Source of the DNA: CAIURC01 sp043777315
GTDB taxonomy: Bacteria; Verrucomicrobiota; Verrucomicrobiia; Chthoniobacterales; Chthoniobacteraceae
Assembly (NCBI GenBank): GCA_043777315.1
Contig: JAYVPW010000148.1
Coordinates: 1 to 17,496 of the forward strand
DNA: 17,496 bases
Direction: 5' to 3'
Shown here one piece after another: positions 7,173 through 14,544 of this stretch; the stretch's first letter is position 1; every line of letters starts with the position of its first letter. Under the pieces are notes generated by a model. The model saw nothing but the letters and a program-made list of their open reading frames with translations. It was not told where the DNA came from and searched no databases. A program made the translations under genes and the position numbers.

Positions 7173-8963
7173 CTACTCGGCGAGCGGTGCCGGGAGCGGC
7201 TCCGTGGGCGTGAGTGTCGCGTTGGGATCGGGTTGCGCGAGCATGGGGTCGGTCGCGATTTCGGTGGCGAGCAGCGGCTCGTCGAGAACCGCAGGCGCGG
7301 CGTCCGTGGAAGCTGCGAAGTCCTCGATCACCGCGACTGTTTCCGGCGCGGATTCGGGCTCGGCGGAGAGCACTTCAATCGAGGCGATTTCCGTCGTGGC
7401 GGTGGGTTGACCCGCGGCCGCAATGCTCGCCGGTTCGACCTCGGCTGCGACTGCCGCGGCGAGTTCCGCCTTCGGTTTTCCGGCGAACTTCGGGCCTTTT
7501 GCCGGCGCGGTTTGCTTGCCGGATTCCTCCTCTTTTTCCGCCCGCGGCGAGAGCGGGAGGTCCAGCGTGCCGTCGTGAAATTCGATCACGTGACCGACGT
7601 GGATGAGGTAGTGGAGGTCAGACGCGAGCGCCGTTTTTTTGGCTGCGAGCTCGGGAGAATCATCCATTTCGCCGAGCAATTTTGCCGCGAGCTGCGGACG
7701 GGTGATTTTCGGCTGCTGCTCGACCGCGCCGAGGATGCCGGCGATGCCCTCGGAGAAATTGCGGCCTTCGATGTGCCGCTCCGGGCGGATGGGTGCGATG
7801 TAAATGATCCGCTTGCGGTGCTTGAAAAAGTGAAGCCCGATCTCGTTGAAGACCGGCCGCAATGCGTTGACGATGTTCGACGGAAAGCCGCGCTCGTGTT
7901 CCCACGCATCGCGCAGCGAGTTCGTGATTCCGCGGTCGGCGATCGCGCGGCTGGCCGTGCCGCTGGTCTCGAGCGACACGCCGCTTTTCACGAGCTCGGG
8001 CAGATACGTTTTGCGAAAATGCTGCTCCGCGTCGGCCACGCTTTTGAACGTGATCGGCTCGGCTTCTTTCACCGTGGAGAGCGTCGTCGAGGAGCGCGCC
8101 TGCTCTTTCCAGTCATTGACGGTTTGCTCGTCGGTGACGACCTGGATGTCCTCCTGCTGGAATTCGCCAAACGACATGCGGCGGCTGAAACGCTCCTCGT
8201 AAAGTTTGCGCAGCGCCGGCTGGTAGCCGTGGTAATTCGTCGGCCCGAGCAGCGCGCCAGTCGATCGGCTGCGCGCCACGTTGCCGAATTTGCCCTTCAA
8301 AGGCTCGCTCTGGACCGTTTCCTCGCGGTAAAATTCGTCCTTCCAATGGCGGAAGGCATCGCGCTCCAGCGCCGCGCGATCGAAGGAAACCGGGCCGTCT
8401 TCGATCTGAAAAAGCGGCCGCTCCGCATCGAGCGAGGTGATCCGGACGCGATGCCGCTCCGGCTTCTCGAGAAAGAGGCGCGCGGTGCCGAAAAGGGGAT
8501 ACGCCCGCCAGCTCGACTTGATCTGTTTCGCGATGCCCGCCACGCCATTCGGAGCCGGGATAAATTCAACGCGCACCCCGGGATTCTGCGGTGCCGCGGG
8601 CGGGCGAGGCGCCTCGTCGCGGCGGCCAAATTCAGCACGTCCGCGCGGCGCGTCGTCCCGTCGATTTCCTCCCGGACCGGACGGCCGCGGACGTTCTCCC
8701 GGCCGCGCGTCGCGCCGAGGGCCACCGCGATCTCCGCCCGGCTTCGGCGGACCCGCGCGGCGATCGCCCCGATTTCCTCCCGGCGCGCCGGGGCCACCGG
8801 GGCCACCGGGACGCCGGCCCGGACCGCCGCGGCGCTCGCGATCATCGCGGTCTCCACGGCTCGGGGACTCGCCCTGATAGTTCGCGTAACGATTCTCCGA
8901 AGGCCCCTCCTTGAGCCAGTCTGGCAGGAATTTCAGGTCTAAATCGGAGGGCAAATCGCTCAT
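7173..8963 (-). CDS. Conserved-looking protein of unknown function with Gly/Arg/Pro-rich N-terminal region
   Basis: I do not recognise the family. The 596-residue protein has four parts. Residues 1-30 are a short leader with DLDLKFLPDWLKE. Residues 31-127 are a disordered region dense in Gly, Arg, Pro and Asp, with repeated RGG, GGPGG and GDR(G/D) elements resembling RNA-binding RGG regions. Residues 128-470 are a well-structured core, including KSSWRAYPLFGTARLFLEKP, DAFRHWKDEFYREETVQ, DAWEHERGFPSNIVNALRP and FFKHRKRIIYIAPIRPERH. Residues 471-596 are an Ala/Glu/Pro/Thr-rich acidic tail. Residues 418-470 (PKITRPQLAAKLLGEMDD, then LASDLHYLIHVGHVIEFHDG) look like a winged helix ending in a beta wing. 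No signal peptide or membrane segment is present, so it should be cytoplasmic. Nucleic-acid binding is inferred from the composition and the putative winged helix. The gene is divergent from acpP. ATG 8963 is preferred because the upstream in-frame extension has no similar character. Confidence 0.8.
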   Translation of the reverse strand: MSDLPSDLDLKFLPDWLKEGPSENRYANYQGESPSRGDRDDRERRGGPGRRPGGPGGPGAPGGNRGDRRAGPPKPGGDRGGPRRDARPGERPRPSGPGGNRRDDAPRGRAEFGRRDEAPRPPAAPQNPGVRVEFIPAPNGVAGIAKQIKSSWRAYPLFGTARLFLEKPERHRVRITSLDAERPLFQIEDGPVSFDRAALERDAFRHWKDEFYREETVQSEPLKGKFGNVARSRSTGALLGPTNYHGYQPALRKLYEERFSRRMSFGEFQQEDIQVVTDEQTVNDWKEQARSSTTLSTVKEAEPITFKSVADAEQHFRKTYLPELVKSGVSLETSGTASRAIADRGITNSLRDAWEHERGFPSNIVNALRPVFNEIGLHFFKHRKRIIYIAPIRPERHIEGRNFSEGIAGILGAVEQQPKITRPQLAAKLLGEMDDSPELAAKKTALASDLHYLIHVGHVIEFHDGTLDLPLSPRAEKEEESGKQTAPAKGPKFAGKPKAELAAAVAAEVEPASIAAAGQPTATTEIASIEVLSAEPESAPETVAVIEDFAASTDAAPAVLDEPLLATEIATDPMLAQPDPNATLTPTEPLPAPLAE

Positions 8964-9115
8964 GGTGGCTTCGTAAGGGGTTTCGGTGAAAATGTAAACG
9001 AGGCTGCTCCGGGCGCGTGTGACAAGCGGGCAAATTTTAGGGATTGCCAAGATTTTCCGACGCCCCTAAGCGTGTGCCCCGAAACCAACCAACCAACTTT
9101 AGAAGCATCCATTTT
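8964..9115. promoter_or_regulatory. Divergent intergenic region shared by acpP and the Gly/Arg-rich protein gene
   Basis: These 152 bp lie between the two start codons and must carry the promoter(s) for both genes unless acpP is transcribed from further upstream. The acpP side is A/C-rich before the start (AACCAACCAACCAACTTTAG) with no Shine-Dalgarno match. A TTGCCA at 9044-9049 is spaced 17 bp from TAAGCG, but the second hexamer is poor, so no promoter is assigned. Confidence 0.45.
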
Positions 9116-9361
9116 ATGTCAGACAAAACGATCGAGGAACGCGTGAAGGACATCATCGTCGAGCAGCTCGGGGTCAACCCGGAGCAAGTGACACCCGCCG
9201 CCTCGTTCATCGAAGACCTCGGTGCCGACTCTCTGGACACCGTCGAGCTGGTCATGGCTTTCGAGGAGGAATTTTCCGTCGAGGTGCCCGATGAGGACGC
9301 CGAGAAGCTCCAGAGCGTCGGCGACGTGGTGAAATACATCGAGGAAAAGACCGCGAAATAA
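9116..9361 (+). CDS. acpP: Acyl carrier protein
   Basis: The 81-residue acidic protein is full length for ACP, the carrier of growing acyl chains in type II fatty acid synthesis. The motif EDLGADSLDTVELVMAFEEE contains Ser39, the site that receives 4'-phosphopantetheine. Flanking family residues are present: the helix-1 start IEERVKDIIVEQLGV, and VEVPDEDAEKLQSVGDVVKY at the C-terminal side. No other fatty-acid genes (fabF, fabG, rnc) are adjacent, unlike the common fabG-acpP-fabF order, so it is a single-gene unit here. It is closed by a strong intrinsic terminator. The start is supported by family length; there is no Shine-Dalgarno sequence. Confidence 0.97.
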   Translation: MSDKTIEERVKDIIVEQLGVNPEQVTPAASFIEDLGADSLDTVELVMAFEEEFSVEVPDEDAEKLQSVGDVVKYIEEKTAK

Positions 9362-9388
9362 CGCGTCTCCCGAGTTCAGATTTTTTTG

Positions 9389-9422
9389 AAAAGAGGCGGC
9401 TTTCGAGCCGCCTCTTTTTTTT
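9389..9422 (+). terminator. Intrinsic terminator of acpP
   Basis: A 13-bp perfect stem (9389-9401 with 9406-9418, core GAGGCGGCT/AGCCGCCTC) with a TTCG tetraloop is followed by an uninterrupted T run ending at 9422. It lies 27 bp after the acpP stop codon. This is the clearest rho-independent terminator in the window. Confidence 0.95.
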
Positions 9423-9499
9423 GTGCGGAAGCCGCTTCCCGGTGCTTGGAGGCCGACCGCGACTCTTGTGAACCGCCCCGCGTTCGCGGAGCCTGCGCG

Positions 9500-9883
9500 A
9501 TGCGATTCGTTTTCCTGCTGGTGACACTTGGCCTCGCCGGAACGCTCGTCGCCGAGGAGGGATCGGCACCTCTTTCGAAAAAGAAACGCAAGCCTTCCAC
9601 GCCTGCCGTGGAAGCAGCCGAGCCAACTCCGCGAACACGACCGAAATCGACCCCGGCACCGGACTCCGCGCCTTCCGAGCCTGCGAAAAAGGCCGCGACT
9701 CACGATGACGCGAGCGCCGCCGCCGCCGGCGATCGAAAAGCCGCTGCGGCGAAAGTGGCGGAAAGAAAAGTCACGCCCGCCCCCGAAACCGAGAAGCCCG
9801 AAGCAAAATCCGCCGCGCCCTCCGCGACTCCGCGACCGAAGCGCCGCTCGACTCCGGCAGGCACGCCGAAGCCGAAGCACTGA
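9500..9883 (+). CDS. Small Ala/Pro/Lys-rich secreted protein
   Basis: The 127-residue product starts with a signal peptide (MRFVFLLVTLGLAGTLVAEE). The rest is low-complexity, dominated by Ala, Pro, Lys, Ser and Thr (for example SKKKRKPSTPAVEAAEPTP and PSATPRPKRRSTPAGTPKPK), and is strongly basic and probably disordered. It could be a cell-wall or DNA/polyanion-associated envelope protein, but nothing identifies a function. A GGAG eight bases before the ATG is the only convincing Shine-Dalgarno-like site in the window. The gene converges on the RluA-family gene with 6 bp between stop codons. Reality of the gene rests on the signal peptide and RBS. Confidence 0.6.
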   Translation: MRFVFLLVTLGLAGTLVAEEGSAPLSKKKRKPSTPAVEAAEPTPRTRPKSTPAPDSAPSEPAKKAATHDDASAAAAGDRKAAAAKVAERKVTPAPETEKPEAKSAAPSATPRPKRRSTPAGTPKPKH

Positions 9884-9889
9884 CCGGCG

Positions 9890-10759
9890 TCAGACCAGCC
9901 GCGCCAGCTCTTTCGGCAGCGGCGACTCGAACGAAAATTCCTTCCCCGTCTCGGGGTGATTGAAACGCAGCTTGCACGCGTGCAGCGCAACCCGTTTCGC
10001 GGGGTCGCTCTTCGCCCCGTATTTTTTGTCGCCGACCACCGGGCAGCCGGCATCGGCGAGCTGCACGCGAATCTGATGCCGGCGTCCAGTTTCCAGCGTG
10101 AGCTCGACGAGCGACCGCCCGTGCTTCCGCGCGAGGACGCGATATTTGGTCACCGCGTGGCGCGTCAGTTCGCTCGGCGGCGCGCTGAAAACGCGGAGCA
10201 CATTCGCCTCGTTCAAGTCGGACTCGAAGACTCCAGCCTCCGCAGAAAGCGAGCCTTCGACCACCGCTTCGTATCTCTTTTCCACGTCGCTCCAGCCTGT
10301 GGACAACACCTCTTTCGCCTTCGCGGACTTCGCGAAAACCATCAGCCCGGACGTCTCGCGATCCAGCCGATGCACGATCCAGACGCGGTCCCGCGCGCGT
10401 TCGTCGCCGCCGCGCAGATATTCGGTGAGTTGAAAATAGGCCGTCTTTTCCTGCTCCGAATCGGTCGCCATCGTCAGCAGATTCTCCGGCTTCTCCACCA
10501 CGATCACGCTCGCGTCCTCGAAGTAAATCTTCATCCCGCCGCCGAGCACCGCTCTCGGCGCGGCAAATGGCCCGGACCGAATCGCGACCACATCGCCCGG
10601 CACGAGCGCGTGATTGAACTGCGTGATCGCGCGCCCATTCACCGTCACCGCCTGATATTTCAGCCATGTGCGCACCTGCTTTTTTTTCTCCTCGGGCCAC
10701 GCGGCGAAAAGGTAGGCGAGCAGTTCCGCGGGTGCTTCCACGGTGAGAGATTTCGGCAT
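9890..10759 (-). CDS. RluA-family pseudouridine synthase
   Basis: The 289-residue enzyme isomerises uridine to pseudouridine in rRNA or tRNA. An N-terminal S4-like RNA-binding domain spans about residues 10-60 (VRTWLKYQAVTVNGRAITQF, ALVPGDVVAI). The catalytic domain has VIVVEKPENLLTMAT and the signature IVHRLDRETSGLMVFAKSAK with catalytic Asp133. Further family blocks are KRYEAVVEG, LTLETGRRHQIRVQLADAGC and PVVGDKKYGA. Length and domain order match RluA/RluC/RluD-type enzymes, but which uridines it modifies cannot be assigned. ATG 10759 gives MPKSLTVEAPAELLAYL just before the S4 domain; a longer in-frame extension to 10795 is less likely. It is divergent from the VWA gene, with a palindromic repeat in between. 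Confidence 0.93.
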   Translation of the reverse strand: MPKSLTVEAPAELLAYLFAAWPEEKKKQVRTWLKYQAVTVNGRAITQFNHALVPGDVVAIRSGPFAAPRAVLGGGMKIYFEDASVIVVEKPENLLTMATDSEQEKTAYFQLTEYLRGGDERARDRVWIVHRLDRETSGLMVFAKSAKAKEVLSTGWSDVEKRYEAVVEGSLSAEAGVFESDLNEANVLRVFSAPPSELTRHAVTKYRVLARKHGRSLVELTLETGRRHQIRVQLADAGCPVVGDKKYGAKSDPAKRVALHACKLRFNHPETGKEFSFESPLPKELARLV

Positions 10760-10800
10760 GGCGAAAGTATCGGCGGCGCAGCCGTCGCGCGCCAAGTCCT

Positions 10801-10929
10801 GTCATCCTGAGCGAAGCCCGGCTCTGCGGGCGCAGTCGAAGGACCTCTAACTATTTCCCCCCTTGAGCGCGTCCGTCGGGAGAAATAGTTAGAGATCTTT
10901 CGACTCCGCTGCGCTGCGCTCAAGATGAC
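10801..10929. repeat. Palindromic GTCATCCTGAGCG-type repeat, copy 1
   Basis: Outer arms 10801-10813 and 10917-10929 pair with one mismatch. Inner arms 10835-10857 and 10882-10904 (core CTCTAACTATTTC/GAAATAGTTAGAG) pair over 23 bp with three mismatches. The unit lies between the divergent RluA-family and VWA genes. A related copy is at 15596-15723. It resembles a non-autonomous dispersed palindromic element. Confidence 0.85.
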
Positions 10930-11012
10930 GAGGAAGGCCGCCTCACATTTTTTTGACAAACTCCGCAGGCCGCTCTGACACATGCTTTGCGGGCGGGCCG
11001 TAGTTTTTCGGC

Positions 11013-12341
11013 ATGAAGAAAACACCTCTCCTCATGTTGTTACTCTCCGGCCTCGCCGCGGGAGCTGCCGTCGCCGCGCCGGAATCACTCACCTTGCGCG
11101 TCGCACCAGAACGCGACCTCGTTTTCAACGGCGGCGCGCGGGAAGTCATCGTTCAAGTCGAACTCGAAGGCCGGCGTCCCGAGCACGCGCCGCGGGCACC
11201 GATGAATCTCGCGCTCGTGCTCGATCGCAGCGGCTCGATGGCCGGCGCGAAGATCGAAAAAGCGAAACAGGCCGCCTGCGTCGCGCTCGATCAGCTCGAC
11301 GCGAACGACTTCGTCTCGCTCGTCATTTACGACAACCACGCCGAGGTGCTCATCCCGCCGCAGCAGATCGAAAGCAGCCACGAACGCGGCGTGCTGAAAC
11401 GAAAAATCGAGCGTATCCAGCCCGGCGGCGGGACGGCGATTTACGCGGGCGTAAAACTCGGCGCGGAGCAGCTCCGCAAGCATCGCGATCGTGAACGTCT
11501 GAGCCGAATCATCCTCCTGTCCGACGGCCTCGCGAATGTCGGCCCGAGCCGCACCTCCGAACTCGCCGGGCTTGGCCGCGAGCTCCGCGGCGAAGACCTC
11601 AGCGTCACCACGATCGGCCTCGGCGATGACTACAACGAAGACTTGATGACCGCCCTCGCGGAGGCCAGCCATGCCAATTATTATTACGTCCAGGACGCGG
11701 AAAAACTCCCCGGAATTTTCTCCGAGGAGCTCGGCGCCGCCCGCACGATCCTGGCTCGCGGAGTCACGATTCGCATCACCGTTCCGGACGGCGTGCGCCT
11801 GCGCGAAATCGTCGGCCACCCGGAGATCAAGTGCCAGAGCCAATCCGCGGAGATCACGCTCCCGGAATACTTCGGCTCCGACAAGCGCCGCTTTCTCGCG
11901 CGCTGCACCGTCGAAGCCCCGCGCGCCGAGCCGCTGGAGCTCGCATCGGTCGCGTTGAAGTATGAAGATTCCGCGAGCGGAAAGCCGGCGAGCCAGAGCC
12001 AGTCGGCGTCCGTGAAATTCACCGATGAAGCGCGCAAGTCCGACGACAGCCTGCGCGGTGAAGTCGCCCGGGAAGTGTCTGTGTACAAGAATCGCGAGGC
12101 CAAGGAACTCGCTGTGAAACTCGCCGACGAGGGCAAGGCAAAAGAGGCGGCGACCGTTCTCCGCAGCCAGGCCGCGGCCAATGCCGCCGCGCCCGCCCCC
12201 GCGCAGATTCCGAATATGGCGCTCGAAAACAGGAAGCTCGAGGCCAGCGCCTCCGAGGTGGACGCGAACGGCAGCTTCACCAAAGCCGCGCGCAAACAGG
12301 TGCAGTACGAGAACTACCAGGACAAATATCAGAAGCGCTGA
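11013..12341 (+). CDS. Secreted VWA-domain protein
   Basis: The 442-residue protein has a signal peptide (residues 1-21, ending AAGAAVAA), a short beta-rich N-terminal region and a von Willebrand factor A domain from about residue 62. The metal-ion-dependent adhesion site is complete: DRSGSM (Asp71, Ser73, Ser75), Thr141 in GGGTAIY and Asp171 in LLSDGLANVG, so divalent-metal-dependent ligand binding is expected. The region after the VWA domain (SVTTIGLGDDYNEDLMTALA, YYYVQDAEKLPGIF) matches the YfbK-like class of bacterial VWA proteins. The C-terminal 90 residues are Ala/Lys/Glu-rich, predicted helical, and end in QVQYENYQDKYQKR. The function is unknown; binding of an envelope partner is likely. 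The next genes are a histidine kinase and a response regulator on the same strand. Confidence 0.9.
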   Translation: MKKTPLLMLLLSGLAAGAAVAAPESLTLRVAPERDLVFNGGAREVIVQVELEGRRPEHAPRAPMNLALVLDRSGSMAGAKIEKAKQAACVALDQLDANDFVSLVIYDNHAEVLIPPQQIESSHERGVLKRKIERIQPGGGTAIYAGVKLGAEQLRKHRDRERLSRIILLSDGLANVGPSRTSELAGLGRELRGEDLSVTTIGLGDDYNEDLMTALAEASHANYYYVQDAEKLPGIFSEELGAARTILARGVTIRITVPDGVRLREIVGHPEIKCQSQSAEITLPEYFGSDKRRFLARCTVEAPRAEPLELASVALKYEDSASGKPASQSQSASVKFTDEARKSDDSLRGEVAREVSVYKNREAKELAVKLADEGKAKEAATVLRSQAAANAAAPAPAQIPNMALENRKLEASASEVDANGSFTKAARKQVQYENYQDKYQKR

Positions 12342-12353
12342 GTCGCCTTTTTT

Positions 12354-12419
12354 GTCGCCGGGGTCTGTGACCCAGGCGGGATGGATGAACATCCCGCCGG
12401 CCTCAGAGAGGCCGGCGAC
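12354..12419. repeat. Cloverleaf-like structured intergenic element
   Basis: A closing stem GTCGCCGG (12354-12361) pairs with CCGGCGAC (12412-12419). Inside it three hairpins follow one another: GGTC-tgt-GACC (12362-12372), a 9-bp stem GGCGGGATG/CATCCCGCC around a six-base loop (12375-12398), and GGCCTC-aga-GAGGCC (12399-12413, sharing two bases with the closing stem). The whole folds as a four-way junction. It sits 12 bp after the VWA stop codon and 48 bp before the kinase start. Confidence 0.75.
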
Positions 12420-12467
12420 GACGCGGCTTCGCGCGCGACGCGCGGTTCCGCTACACAACCCGTGCGG

Positions 12468-14423
12468 ATGAAAAAAAGCCTCGTGATCTTCCTGCTGGCG
12501 ATCTTCCTCCCGAGCGTCGTGCTCGGCTGGCTGGCGCTGCGCAGCGCGCGGGAGCAGCAGATCATCCTCGAGCGGCGCACCGCGGAGCTTTATCAAAGCG
12601 AGACGGAGAACGCCGCCGCCGGCGTGCGCGCGCTGGTCGATGAACAGCGCCGCGCCTTTGCCGAAGCCGTCCGGAAGCTCATCGCCAGTCGGGCACCCGC
12701 GCAGCTCGCGAAAGATTTCACGCCCGCGCTCGCGGCGGCGTGGCCGCGGAAAGCGGTCGGATTTGCGATCGGTGCGGACGGGCGGATTCTTTCGCCGACC
12801 ACCTCATCGGCGAGCAGTAACGCGGATTGGAAACGGTTTTTGTGGGATCACGGGCCGTTTCTTTCCAATCAAATGGTCGTCACGGTTTTCCCGGTCGCGG
12901 TCGATGAATTGAACCGGCCCGAGCAGCTTCGTAAAAAATCCGCCGAATCGCAGAGCGTGCTCGCGGTGAGCAAAAACGTGGCCCAGCCGAGCGAGGCAGC
13001 GGTCGCGAACCGCGAGCAAAATTATGCGGAGCCGTCGGAAACGACCGCGTCGAAGACCGCAAGTTTTGACAAACAGCGGGCGTCGAAATCCGCGATAGCC
13101 GCCAACAAGGAGGCGGCACCCGCGGCTCCGACAGCGCAAAAGGCCGAGGCGCAGCAGGACGCGATGGTGCGAAACGTGGCGCCGCAGCAGATGCTCGCGT
13201 TGAACGAGCGCGCCGCCTATTCGCAGCTCAACTGGTCCACGACAGGCTTCCGCGAACTCACCGCGGGACAGGCGGAGGGGATGGTCACGCGCTTCGTCCA
13301 GGACCGGCTCGAAATGATCCTCTGGTTGCGCCCGGAACAAGCGCCAGAGCTGATCTTCGGCTGTTTGATCGAAGCGGAGAGCCTCGCCGATTTGTGGCCG
13401 CAGGCGCTCCCCGCGCAGACGTATTCCGGCTCGCGAGCAGAGCGCCCCGACTACCTTCTCGCGCTGCTGGATGACAAGGCGCGGCCCGTCGCCACCGAGC
13501 CGGCCGGGCTTTCGGGGCGTGATTGGAAACACCCATTCGTCGCCTCGGAAATCGGCGAGGCGCTGCCGCATTGGGAGGCCGCGCTGTACCTCGCGCGACC
13601 GGAGCAATTGCAGGAGTCGGCGAGCGGAGTGCGACGCACACTGTGCCTGCTCATCGTCGCATCGCTCGGCGCGATCGCGTGCGGAGGCTGGCTCGTCGTC
13701 GCGGACACGAGGCGGCAGTTGGCGCTGGCGCAGAAGAAAACGGACTTCGTCTCGAACGTCTCGCACGAGCTGAAAACGCCGCTCACTTCGATCCGCATGT
13801 TTGCCGAGCTGATGCAAACCGGTCGCGCCGAGCCCGAGCGTCACGCCCAGTATTTGCGCATCATCACGGTCGAGGCCGAACGGCTCACGCGGCTGATCAA
13901 CAACGTCCTCGATTTCGCCGGACTCGAGCGGCGGCAGAAGCAGTTCGACATGGCGCGACTCGACCTGCACGCGGTGCTCGAGCGGACTTGGGAAAGTCAC
14001 GAGCTGCACCTCCGCGAAAGTGGCTTCACGACTCGATGGCAGGCCGCGCCGGGGCCGTATCCGGTCGTCGGCGACGAGGATGCGCTGGCGCAAATTTTGG
14101 TGAACCTGCTCGCCAACGCGGAGAAATATTCGAGCGCAAAAAAGGAGGTCGAACTGCACAGCTACCTCGACGCGGGCCACGTCTGCGTGAGCGTGCTCGA
14201 CCGCGGCACGGGAGTGCCGGACGGCGAGGAACGGAAGATTTTCGAGGCGTTTTATCGCGCTCACGATTCGCTCTCCAGCGGCATCCAGGGCTCCGGGCTC
14301 GGACTGACGCTGGCGCAGCGACTCGCCCGCGAGCATGGCGGCGAGATCCTTTGCCAGAGCCGATCCGGCGGCGGCAGCAGCTTCACCCTGCGTCTCCCGC
14401 TGCTCCCTAATTTGCGCTCATGA
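12468..14423 (+). CDS. Membrane sensor histidine kinase with large extracytoplasmic region
   Basis: The 651-residue kinase has a first membrane helix at residues 4-23 (SLVIFLLAIFLPSVVLGWLA), an extracytoplasmic region of about 365 residues, and a second helix at 391-411 (LLIVASLGAIACGGWLVV). HisKA follows, with His433 in NVSHELKTPLTSIRMF. HATPase_c has LVNLLANAEKYS (N box), LDRGTGVPDG (G1), IFEAFYRAHD (F box) and GSGLGLTLAQRLAREHGG (G2). All catalytic motifs are present. Residues about 150-235 of the sensor region are an Ala/Gln/Lys/Ser-rich low-complexity linker between two more ordered parts. ATG 12468 is chosen because it precedes the hydrophobic helix; earlier in-frame codons lie in the structured repeat. 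Its probable partner is the regulator 121 bp downstream. The signal sensed is unknown; co-location suggests a link with the VWA protein. Confidence 0.93.
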   Translation: MKKSLVIFLLAIFLPSVVLGWLALRSAREQQIILERRTAELYQSETENAAAGVRALVDEQRRAFAEAVRKLIASRAPAQLAKDFTPALAAAWPRKAVGFAIGADGRILSPTTSSASSNADWKRFLWDHGPFLSNQMVVTVFPVAVDELNRPEQLRKKSAESQSVLAVSKNVAQPSEAAVANREQNYAEPSETTASKTASFDKQRASKSAIAANKEAAPAAPTAQKAEAQQDAMVRNVAPQQMLALNERAAYSQLNWSTTGFRELTAGQAEGMVTRFVQDRLEMILWLRPEQAPELIFGCLIEAESLADLWPQALPAQTYSGSRAERPDYLLALLDDKARPVATEPAGLSGRDWKHPFVASEIGEALPHWEAALYLARPEQLQESASGVRRTLCLLIVASLGAIACGGWLVVADTRRQLALAQKKTDFVSNVSHELKTPLTSIRMFAELMQTGRAEPERHAQYLRIITVEAERLTRLINNVLDFAGLERRQKQFDMARLDLHAVLERTWESHELHLRESGFTTRWQAAPGPYPVVGDEDALAQILVNLLANAEKYSSAKKEVELHSYLDAGHVCVSVLDRGTGVPDGEERKIFEAFYRAHDSLSSGIQGSGLGLTLAQRLAREHGGEILCQSRSGGGSSFTLRLPLLPNLRS

Positions 14424-14448
14424 AACGCTGCCGTCTTCTTTTGAAAAA

Positions 14449-14475
14449 CCGCAGCGACCGCAGCGACCGCGGCGA
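14449..14475 (+). repeat. Three 9-bp tandem units
   Basis: Two exact copies of CCGCAGCGA are followed by CCGCGGCGA in the gap between the kinase and regulator genes. The remainder of this 121-bp gap is C/G-rich (about 14500-14528). No promoter or terminator is recognised in it. Confidence 0.7.
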
Positions 14476-14544
14476 TGAGGAAAGGTTCGTTCGCATTCTC
14501 CCCGCCGCGCCCCCCGCGCCCGCCGCGGTTCAAAATCAGCACGC

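Noticed and set aside
7233..8942. Long plus-strand open frame (569 codons) antisense to the Gly/Arg-rich protein gene
   Set aside because: It is Arg/Gly-rich without domains, as expected for the complement of a GC-rich gene. The minus-strand protein has a coherent folded core.
9044..9072. Sigma70-like promoter for acpP (TTGCCA, 17 bp, TAAGCG)
   Set aside because: The -10 hexamer matches poorly, and the promoter consensus of this organism is unknown.
12342..12360. Intrinsic terminator formed by the T run after the VWA gene
   Set aside because: The TTTTTT at 12348-12353 has only a weak possible stem before it and precedes the structured element rather than following it.
12804..14336. Minus-strand open frame of 510 codons opposite the kinase
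   Set aside because: It is the antisense shadow of a complete histidine kinase.
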